From Paramarasmius palmivorus (taxonomy: Eukaryota; Basidiomycota; Agaricomycetes; Agaricales; Marasmiaceae), in contig JAYKXP010000007.1 of the NCBI GenBank assembly GCA_037176845.1, positions 1-64,000 of the forward strand: a stretch of DNA of 64,000 bases, in the 5' to 3' direction. Below are positions 1-8,841 of the stretch, one piece after another. A program made the translations under genes and the position numbers. The notes beneath the pieces were generated by a model. It was not told where the DNA came from. It worked only from the letters and a program-made list of their open reading frames with translations, and searched no databases. Numbering within the stretch: the stretch's first letter is position 1; each line of letters begins with the position of its first letter.

Positions 1-1074
1 TGCTGCTTATTCACCTGCGAGCATACATTATTTTACTTATATGGTGAAAGTCGGACACGTTAAAGTAATAGTAAATGTGCATGAAATGCGAACGAGGAGA
101 GGATTCTGATCCATATGAAAATATGATAGTAAGTATTCTACCAGAAAGGAAGGTTTGGGTTTTATTTGTCGGAATTCAAACATTATTTTGCAGGACTGCG
201 AGTCTTTTGACTTTTGGTTGCCATGGTAGTGTGCGCGCGGGGAAGGCGCTGTTCCGCAGGTACGTTTCGGATTATCGGTGCTAGGACATAGTTATTTGCG
301 CAGAACTTGCTAGGAGTTGTTTTCAAAACCGAAACGCTTCGGTTGATCCGAATGAAGGTGGCCTCTAATGCCTTTGTAGTTTATATTATATTTTCGATGT
401 CCTTGGACTAGTCCTGGCCCAGAATCTCTATCTGTTCCCTTGTTATAGGACTATATGTCCCTATAGTGTCTTGTACTAGCAGTAGGAATCCAAACTCAAA
501 GTTTGAGGGATATTCCGATCGATATGGAAAAGCTGGCTAAGCCCCCTATGGTACCTCGTATAGTGTTGACCGGTACTCGCGGGGACTTTTCTTAATCCAG
601 GTGAACTCTGCTCTCTAAGGTGACTCGCCACCTCCAGCTTTCTACAGCATTTTTTCCTGGGTATTTAGCTCTGATTCGTCCCCTAGGGTCCTTCTACGCT
701 GTGGTAGTTGGTCCTCGTTCACTTATCCCATCTCATATGTCCCATAGCGCGAGTTGTAGTGTAGCATTATGACCTAAATAGGAAAGTCTACAATGTACAG
801 TTTGCCAATGTCTCGTAAGGTTCCAGCCTGGTTAATAGGGATAGATACGGTCCTACAGGTGTTTCGTACACGATCCTAGCGCAATTAATATAAGGGCTAA
901 CGGACGCATCAATGTCTATGCGCAAGGTAGCTAGTAGGCACTACGCAGTGCATGCCTTTCATATTCTCATCATATGCGCACTACTAGCGTTTCCTAGCAG
1001 TGATACCAAGTCAGATAGTACTTAGTAGGAGGTACGAGTGGCGGATTTCTGATACACAAACATTTAGAGGTCAA
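1..1074. other. No gene recognised; accessory DNA
   Basis: No reading frame here looks like a conserved protein. The only open stretch near the start, about 69 codons from 75, has no recognisable motif. The DNA is low in coding signal and continues into the degenerate KOW-like gene, so it is probably decayed transposon or intergenic DNA. No tRNA, rRNA or tandem repeat is visible. Confidence 0.5.
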
Positions 1075-2056
1075 ATGACTGTTTTTCAGCGATTTCGTTC
1101 TGGTACCCTCACAACGCAGCTGCTAAAGAAGACAAGGACTGACAAGATTCCATGGAAGGGACGTGAGGTCCTGGTTAGTGGAAATTGCCCAGTGAAAGGG
1201 GAACATGCCGCAGTGGTTGATGTTCATATCAAACAGCCTACCAAGAGCGGCTTAATGGTCATCATCAAGTTGCTCATTCAAGGTCGTTTGTTCACACGTC
1301 ACCAGCTGGATTATGACTGGGTCATCGACATGGATTGGGAGCTTCTTCTTCATCTCGTCAAACACCCGCTTCTTCCCATCTTCAGGCCGCCATCATCATA
1401 TATCCATCCATTAACGTTTCATCAAAAAATTTACAGACTTCCGCCTGTCCCTGTCTGTCCAAGGACTCCTCCACTTCATCAGTGTTGCTATAACCTAGGA
1501 GGTGCTCCCAATCCTGATCTTGTCGACAAGGATCCTGCTTTCAACGCTAACTTCAGTCGTTTTGAAGGGAATGACGACTTTAAGTTCCCTTTCGTTATCC
1601 TACACCTGAACCTTCCTGGCTATGATATCATTTTGTATCGAAGTCAAACTTTGGCTTATGAATCATCCAAACACTGGATAGCTCCTCACGTTCAAATCAA
1701 CTTGTTTAACGGGACAAGTGTTTGGGATAGTTTCAAAAGACAGGAAGCTCGACATTTGTATATCAGAGGGGATTCATCAATGACAGCTATACTGATTTCT
1801 CAAGCGCACGTATCTGTTTCCCCCAACGTTATTGATTCGTCCATCAATATCTGAGTGTAAAAGACATGGAGCTGTCTTCATATTCCATGGGGATTCACGT
1901 GATCATGCCCCCCCCCCCCTTGTTGCAATTCGGGCAAGCTCTGCACATGTGGACGGTCATCTTCATCTTTGTGGATTCTTTGTTCCAAACCTGAAGGACC
2001 AAGCCATTCGGACTTTTACCTGTCCTTTACAAGTTCTCCCAATTCAGGATGCTTGA
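1075..2056 (+). pseudogene. KOW-like domain protein fragment, agaricomycete accessory family
   Basis: I read this as the C-terminal part of a family common in agaricomycete accessory DNA. The key stretch is IPWKGREVLV followed by a KG...AVVDVH...SGLMV pattern and LDYDWVID, which resembles a KOW/SPT5-like beta-barrel repeat plus its linker. The frame is open upstream without an ATG to position 1000, and the first ATG in frame is at 1075. Homologues of this kind usually have more sequence before this module, so it looks N-terminally truncated. The frame stops at 1854. A second frame (1832-2056) continues with HGDSRDHAPPP and GHLHLCGFFVP and spans a run of 12 C at 1908-1919. This suggests a frameshifted or spliced C-terminus. 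Function is unknown. Proximity to a DUF6698 gene and repeats suggests association with mobile elements, by inference only. Confidence 0.45.
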
Positions 2057-2352
2057 ATGTTGTCTGTGAAAAAGCACATTACTGACGATACTACAAAATT
2101 ATGTAAATCAACATAGAAGAACTACTCAGGATTCTACTCTACGGAAGTTAATAGTTTCCCATTTATTGTTTAGCGTACTGTATTTTTTCTTGATACCTGC
2201 GTGAATAATACCTATCTAGCTAAAACCACCCCTTGAATGTGTCTGGCCTCTTTGTGGCTCAAGGGATTAGTAGTCGCTTCGGCAGCAAAGCTAACAGACA
2301 CTTTTTCTTTCATTTAATTTAATTTTTTATTTATTTTCCAGGATTTTTATTA

Positions 2353-2419
2353 TAACCCTAGCGTTTTTTGGGACTAGGGTTACATTGAGTGTCTAGTGGT
2401 CAACAGTGTTGACCACTAG
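2353..2419. repeat. Two back-to-back perfect hairpins
   Basis: The first hairpin has 9-bp perfect arms, taaccctag (2353-2361) and ctagggtta (2374-2382), around a 12-nt loop. The second is a near-continuous palindrome with 13-bp arms, ctagtggtcaaca (2393-2405) and tgttgaccactag (2407-2419), and a single central G. They lie 142-208 bp upstream of the DUF6698 start codon. The arms of the first resemble the TTAGGG telomere word, but there is no tandem array. Confidence 0.8.
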
Positions 2420-2560
2420 GCGCTCACCTTCTCAACTTGGGATTATATTTGTTTTGATGCGCTTTACGCGCCCCTGGGTACAAATTCCCTCTTCCTCCTA
2501 CCAAAGCTTTCTTCCTCCATCCACCACCATCACCTCCCAGTATCCCTTCACATCTTTTCC

Positions 2561-4535
2561 ATGGCTCCTAGCACCTCTAGCTGCTCACCTCGTCATTCCT
2601 CTAGGTCAAGATCCCCACATAGATCGTCAGGATCCTCAAGTGACCACAACCAGTGCTATCGTTCACATGAGCAACGTAGCAGTGGAAGTGGTAGCGACAG
2701 ATCTTCTCATCAAGACTGTGGGGAGTCTTGTACTCATCGTTCCAGCCCACCACCACCTTCTAGCACGCCGGATTGCCATCCAACAGAAACGGAGGAAGAG
2801 AAGAAGGCACGGATTGATTTCGAAAAGTGGGCAGCCAGTGCCTCTGCCAACTACGTTAAGAGGAATAGTGTTAGTGAGGTACAGCGAGAGGCCAGAGGAA
2901 GCAGGAAGAGAGAAAGAGGAAAGGTCAATGTCTCTGGCCGGCTATGAGCAGTGAAAAAGTCGTGAGTAATTACTTCTATTGCAGCATATACCTACTAATT
3001 TACCCTAAATATATTGTCCTAAGCTTTGCCCAGGTCACTGGTGCATGGCTTACTCGTTTTCGTGGGATGAATGCAAGCTGTATCCCCATTCTCGTCGAAG
3101 TCGGTCTCGGAAAGGTCCTACAAGGTGACGAACAGCCTCCAGACACCAACCAGGATGACGAAGATGCTTCCACAGAAGAAACAGCGTCTGATCTGTACAC
3201 ATATACTCATCGTTTTTATGGCTTCCAACTGATACTCTGTTTTTCTCCAGGGATCCCAAGCGTATGGCTCTATATGAAACGACTTACAAGTACCTGGTTG
3301 CAGAACAGCCAGGCACACATGAACGCTTACACCAGTGTTCTCACTATGGCAACGACCCAGTCCTCAATCATATCATCAGTGTGGTAAGTTTTTGTATTGA
3401 TTCTACTCCTTCGTTCACTTACTTGGGTATCCAGATGCATGAAGGTTTTCGCCTTGCTCGCAAGGCCGATACCTCAAAGCTCAAGAAGTCTATCATCTGG
3501 ATAATCAAGGATGACCCCCAGATAGCCTGGGATGATAGTGTCGTCTTTCCTTTGCTAGATGCTGACATGAAGATTGCACGCGGACTTTTACACCTGTCCA
3601 TTGCACCACTCATGTGCCCAGCGTCATTCATTCTATGCTTCAAGAGCGATGATGAAGATGTACGAGAAAAGTGAGTATTAATTCTCTCCTTTGACACATA
3701 CTAACACGTTCTTCAAGGGCACTCGACGACTTGAAATGAGCTAAAGCAGTAACTTGTTCAAGCTTGCCAGGTCTGTTATATGACTACAGACTCTTTGACC
3801 CCATGGACATGTACCAGGGTCTTTTCCGCGGCTACACGCTCACCAGGGTACATGAATGTTTACTTCTGGCTTTTGATACTGACGGTGTTCATTATAGGGG
3901 TGGCGTAACCTTCACAAATCACCAGCGGCAACTATGAACTTGAACGATGCTTCTGAAGACAATGGAAACTCAGCTATCGCTGGCGTAAAGTCGGTTACTC
4001 CTGAATCCATTGCTTACGTTGCTGTTCAGGTACGTTACTATCTTTTATTGGGCTTGTTACTGACTTTCACACTAGGTCTATTTTGCACTCAGCACTCAAA
4101 CCATATGGAGGAGAACATGCGGCAAACTCGACCTGTATATCTTCTACCGCAACCTCATCAAGATCTACGAAGCAGGTGAAGACTCGTGGAAAGAAGACCT
4201 ACTCAAGTTTTTCAACAAGTAAGCGCGTACTTTATTTTTTTTATTGTAAACTAATAGACGTTTGCAGGGAAGTTTTCAAGGATCAAGATGTGGCTGACAA
4301 CGAGCCTGAGGAAGGTTTAGACATGGCAACGATCCTCACACAAGCCAAGGCACACAAGGAAGCTGCTGCTGCTGCCGCTGCTACTGCCGCCCAATCCACT
4401 GCTCAGGGTGGCACCCAGCAGGGTAGCGAGGGGACTCAGCAGGCAGGAGAAGGTACTCAGCAGGCTGGGGAGGGTACTCAGCAGGGTCAAGGTCATGGAG
4501 ATGATGAGGATGATGATGAGGATGATGGGGAGTAG
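2561..4535 (+). CDS. DUF6698-family protein, spliced
   Basis: This is a multi-exon gene of an agaricomycete-expanded family of unknown function. The N-terminus from ATG 2561 is Ser/Arg/His-rich and disordered. After an intron ending near 3032 the frame continues through DPKRMALYETTYKY, then RKADTSKLKK and RGLLHLSIAPLMCP, then LPGLLYDYRLFDP, GLFRGYTLTRG and VTPESIAYVAVQVYFALST. These match the order of conserved blocks in DUF6698: the D-T-x-x-L-K block, the RG...LLCP block, the P-x-x-LY...GLF block and the siAY-x-x-Q-V-x-FaLS block. The C-terminus is alanine-rich, followed by GTQQ heptad repeats and an acidic tail. A proximal splice acceptor would bring an in-frame TGA at 3737-3739, while a distal acceptor ending near 3762 keeps the frame open. 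Whether the gene is intact therefore depends on that choice. These genes often sit in repeat-rich DNA; no biochemical role is known to me. Confidence 0.7.
4410..4490 (+). repeat. 21-bp coding minisatellite (GTQQAGE heptad)
   Basis: About four in-frame copies of a 21-bp unit encode GTQQGSE, GTQQAGE, GTQQAGE and GTQQGQG. Units start at 4410, 4431, 4452 and 4473. The two central units are nearly identical in DNA, which points to recent duplication. The array lies in the disordered C-terminus of the DUF6698 protein, before an acidic Asp/Glu tail. Confidence 0.8.
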
Positions 4536-6277
4536 TCGTGGGTGCTTTGTTGTATGTCTTTCTGCTTTCGGACTTTGCTCTTGTGTTGCTTGCTTGTCGT
4601 TTGTACTTTTATGTAATATATATGATACATGGATTGTAGAACAGCCAATGGATACGTGATATGACTACTGTATTTGGTGGTGCCAACGTTGATTTGGTTT
4701 GGCTGATAATAGAAAGAAATAACATGTGCAACTTGGTATGCTTACCTATAGTAGGTGATAAAGCCGCCGACGGGCAAGGACAAGATATGATGGGTATAAC
4801 TCATATAATTGGTGTCTCCTCAAGGTATCTATCTATTCCTCAAGTTAATGGCACTAATTGGTGACCGCATGGGATAACAGGTTATTAGGGTTATGACAGC
4901 GATAACTTGGATCTACCCTAGTAACCTATTATACTGAATCATGGGCGTTATAACTAGGTTATTTCATCCAATTAACGGTGAGTATGTTCTGTTATTCGTT
5001 ATACCTACACTAACTCGACACTACCTACTCTACTAGGTATAACATTCATACTTGGTCATCACAGCATCTAACTCATTATAATAAACCTGTAACCTGTCGT
5101 GATAACCAGGTAACTAGCTGTACCTGATTAAAAGGTTCACAACGGTTAACAGGGTGTCATTACGAGTAATAAAGCAACCCACCTCCATGATCACCCCCAT
5201 ATCCGGGTATCCCAGATATTGGGAGGTCATTCCAGGTAAGGTAGGTCATATCCGGGGTATGACCACCTGCCTATTGTGTGATGTACAACATCATACCCAG
5301 CATCACATGTCTTGCATCATCTAGCGTCTGGTACAACGAGAAGGATGAATTTGTCACTCTACGCGTATCCTGACGCTACTCTGGCACTTTTTGATGTAGG
5401 TGGGCGTGCGTCACACATTGGAATCCAACGTCGACGACTTCCATCTGTTGACTCCATACACCATTCCCTACCTTTAGTCAACATCCAAGATGCTCCGGTG
5501 TTTTCTTCAAGTACATTCTTCCTCAGTGCTCAACGCTAGCATCCTTAGCGACATTTATTTCAACATTTACACATCTAACATGCGACAAAACTCAACATTC
5601 CCATATTCTGTACCCAAACCACATGCCCACCTCCCATTTCATGTCCTGAACTCTGTCAACACTCTGGACAACCTCTGTGTGACATATGAAGACATGGCAT
5701 GTGCAATTGTGGGACCAACGAACTTGATCTTCGCTCAGTTCCCACAACTAGCTTGGTGTGGGTCGGCATAAGCCGCCGACATGTTCGAGTTCGAATCAAC
5801 AGGATTGTATGCAGAGCTGATAAGAAGAAAGAAAAACACTCCGCAGATGAAGTATATGAAAGAGGAAAATCGTTGGAACCTTGAACTCAGCGGTCGGGGA
5901 CATTAGACATGCTTCGAACTGACACTGAAAACATATCGGTGCTAGCTGAATTAAAGTCTTCAGTCAGTGGCAATGAAAAAGGTAGTTGACAAGTTCACGA
6001 ACCATCAGAAGGTGGACTGAGCTTGCTGTAAGGCGATACCATTGCGTATGGTGACAGTGGGCTGGGATGTGTCAAATATACTTAATCCTTTAATGGCGGT
6101 GACGGTGACATGCTTAAACAGAGAGCAGATATTTTGGTAGATTGAACAGAAATTGTAGCTTCATGTGATTTTCAGGCTAGCAAGCTGCCGGTGTAGGTGA
6201 CTGTTAAATGTTGCAGATCGGACAGGCGTCATACTATCATTTGGCTTGACTTTGGGATGGCAGTAGAAGTCTAGATA
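4536..6277. other. Repeat-rich intergenic DNA, no recognised gene
   Basis: The first part is a 3' flank. A cluster of ATAAC/GTTAT words follows. Several short open frames at about 5312-5884 encode no family I recognise. They may be remnants of a decayed gene, since overlapping frames of 75-93 codons continue one another here. Confidence 0.5.
4790..5165. repeat. Cluster of degenerate ATAAC / GTTAT words
   Basis: The words ATAAC, GTTAT, TAACC and GGTTA recur on both orientations at irregular spacing, for example gggataacaggttattaggg near 4871, gataactt, gttataact, gttattcgttat, gtaacctg and gataaccaggtaac. The local density is far above that of the flanking DNA. One copy contains TTAGGGTTA. 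There is no fixed period, so this is a degenerate array or remnant of a palindromic element rather than a clean satellite. Confidence 0.5.
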
Positions 6278-6452
6278 GACGTGAGTTCTATCCAAATTAC
6301 GACGACCGACCATGAACGTACCAGTAACCTGATGCAAACACGTCTTCGAGGCAGCCAACGCGAGCTGGTACCAGTGTGATGATGGTGGTCGTGCAGTGAA
6401 AAGAGTCGCGACTTTGGTTGACCCACAACTGCCATTAAGACCTCTTCCCAAA
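6278..6452 (-). repeat. Diverged duplicated segment, copy 1
   Basis: This segment aligns by eye with 10838-11017. Both begin with cgtgagttc then atccaaat, share a gaacg-type block, and share a tgatgatggt-like block followed by gtcgcgac or gtcgcaac. Read on the minus strand both copies encode a TTTIIT-containing peptide and end with DLDRTH. They are probably two decayed copies of the same coding exon. The family is not recognised. Confidence 0.45.
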
Positions 6453-6483
6453 ATACCAATACCTCGATATCAACTATCTCGCT

Positions 6484-8841
6484 ATGCCTCTCAAGACAGC
6501 CAAAAAGCCTAGGCCCGCCCTCGACCTTCTATCCCTGCACTCGCATGAACCTCGAAGACCGCAATGCTTTCGAGTCCATCAGTCATCTGGAAAAGCCTCC
6601 CTGCGTAATTAAGCATAATTCAGACGAATTCATGCGAATTCAGAACTTTTCCGGAATTCATATGAATTCATCTGAACGACGTGGTTTATCTTCGGAATGC
6701 GTACGAATTCAGACAAATAAGATGCAAAGCTGCCTGCATTTCCTTTCTGTGTAGATAGCGTTCAAGCAACTGGAGATAGAAGTGAACTGAATTTATTTCC
6801 AGGGAAGCGTACAATACAATCACTACATACTAGTAATATACAAGTAACATCCACCTCTCCTAGCCCTGTCCTCACTGACACACCCTCCAAATCATACAAG
6901 GACATTACACTTTCCCACGCAGAAGATCCTGCCTCGACATATAAGCTCGAAGCAACTAATGAGTGGATTGAAATACTCACACACAAGGTAGAAGTACACA
7001 AAAGCGACGTGGGTGATCTCTGGAGTGAGATGTTCGGCTGGAAGGATGATACAGTAACACGTAATGAGAAACCAGGACATTGGCTATGAGTACGTCGCGG
7101 GAACGTTGATCTTGAGGACGACGAGCGGTCGAGTTGGGGAAGAGAGCTGTCAACATACTAGAACCTAAAACGAGGAATTCAGTTCACAACATCGGTGGGA
7201 ACCGATTGAACACTCACTTGGATGCTCTACCACACGACTGTCCCTTCTAGCCTCCAACTAAACATATTGTGGTAGCGAATGGGCATTTGGAGCGTTTTGC
7301 GAGAACAGAGAGAAGCAGGACCAAGGCGGAACGTGAAGGAGAGAAGGAAGGAAGGACAGAGTTCAAAACGCCGAACCGACCCCAAGAGATGATACGGGTA
7401 ACATTCCCACGATAAACTGGTCACATCTGCAATTCTCGTAAACCCGTTGCTGACCCGCATTGTTGGGACTTAGAGATATTTCTCTCACTTCGCGGTCTAC
7501 CCTCACGACCTTCGACCTTCCCCCACTTTTTTCTCTAAATTCCTCCATGAGTCCCCTGTTTTGTCTAAATCTGATCTTAATTCACCCCAGAATTCAGACA
7601 TTGGAAGTGAATCTCACTTGCATTAGTACAAGTTCAGTGTAACTTACCTGAATTAAGGCCCTAGTAACATAACGGTCCCTATTTCAGATGAATTAAGGTG
7701 AATTCCTATGAATTATCCGGAATTCCGAAAGGAGGTTTTTCCTGATGGCCACTACCTTTCGAAATCCTCGAAAGGATCGACCAAAATGTCGCCTTGGAAC
7801 CACATTCATATTGTCAAGGGACAATCAACCCTTGCACACTAGTATCGCGCTCCTGGCTTCCCGCTGCAAGAAATGATCTTTTTCTTCTTTCTCATTCACC
7901 TTCATCATTCCCTCGACAAAATGGCGCTTGACCTTGAAACGCCATGTCTTTCTCTTCAAAGTACAATCCATATGGCCAGGATAGATTCATGGGTCACAGA
8001 ATTTACCAACGTCCTCATCAGGCCTTTCTTGGAGTGGTTCAAATCCACACTCGCTTCCGACAGAATCACATCTATCGCTTTCAAACCGCTAAATCTCCTG
8101 TTCGTCCCACCAGACCTCGAGAAGACGCTTTATCAGCCCTTCAGACCTATACATTCATCATAACTCTATCCCTTTCCTATCTCTAGTCTCTTTCCCCAGC
8201 TAGATTACCAACATACTCCCTTGCTTGCCTAGACTCGAGTTTTCGACGGGCAGGAAGGTTTCCGTGCGTAAAAATCACTCAAAGTTCGAGTCTGTTTCAT
8301 GCCGTCCGGGATTTGGAGATACTCGACACGGATTACGAGTTCTCTACGTTACATCCCCACATCACCTTTCCCAATCTACGCAAGCTGGACTACATCGACA
8401 TGGGGTCGTATTGCACTAGCGCGAGCGACAAGCTAGATTAATTGACAAATATTGGACAGGACTGGATAACAGCTGGAGATTTTAGAGTTAGATTGTCGTG
8501 GAAGGAATGAGGTTTACCTTCCCGAAGAGGAGGTAGAACAGTCGTCTAGCTATCTGACATCCTTTTTCTTTCGTCTAATACGGATGCCAGCATCCACAAT
8601 CTCCGCAACATTCGACCTCTCAACCAAAACCCCAAGCCTCAAAGCCCTCATCCTATCAACGCAAATCCAACTCTACCTCCCAGCTCTCAACTTCGAGATC
8701 CGGCACTCGTCACTCTGCACACGCAGAACAATGTCTTCGATTCAGTTGAAACTGATAGGCTACTCCGTCGTGGAAGAGGTTAATGTTCCCACTGGGAGTT
8801 CCTATGAATCTCAAGATGTTGGGAGACAGCCAGAGATCTAG
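6484..8841 (+). pseudogene. F-box/LRR-type gene, interrupted and frameshifted
   Basis: An open frame starts at ATG 6484 (MPLKTAKKPRP...). After the inverted-repeat element at about 6586-7747 the sequence continues with an F-box: LPFEILERIDQNV (from about 7752), then CTLVSRSWLPAARNDLF. Further downstream is a leucine-rich segment: LFHAVRDLEILDTDYEF and ITFPNLRKLDYIDMGS (about 8280-8430), then TPSLKALILSTQIQ (about 8630-8680). These pieces lie in different frames and are separated by stops, for example just after the F-box. F-box proteins recruit substrates to SCF ubiquitin ligases, and agaricomycetes carry hundreds of rapidly decaying copies. I call this a pseudogene broken by insertion and later mutation; a long intron at the interruption is the alternative. 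Confidence 0.55.
6586..7747. mobile_element. Candidate non-autonomous inverted-repeat element, EcoRI-site-rich
   Basis: The two ends are imperfect inverted repeats of about 60 bp. The left end starts catctggaaaagcctcc and the reverse complement of the right end starts catcaggaaaaacctcc. Both continue as a run of aattca-type words. Nine GAATTC hexamers fall inside about 1.16 kb: five at 6620-6720, one near 7175 and three near 7590-7725. No transposase is encoded. I could not define a convincing target-site duplication, so the exact borders are uncertain by a few bases. It sits in the N-terminal part of an F-box gene. Confidence 0.5.

Noticed and set aside
2265..2285. A tcgcttcggcagca word resembling the 5' end of animal U6 snRNA
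   Set aside because: Only 14 nt match, the conserved U6 body (ACAGAGA and GATTAGCAT words) is absent, and fungal U6 5' ends differ. Most likely chance.
5780..5800. A gttcgaatc word like a tRNA B box, and similar words at 10848 and 30428
   Set aside because: No A box or acceptor stem at the right distance; no cloverleaf can be drawn. No tRNA genes are called in the window.
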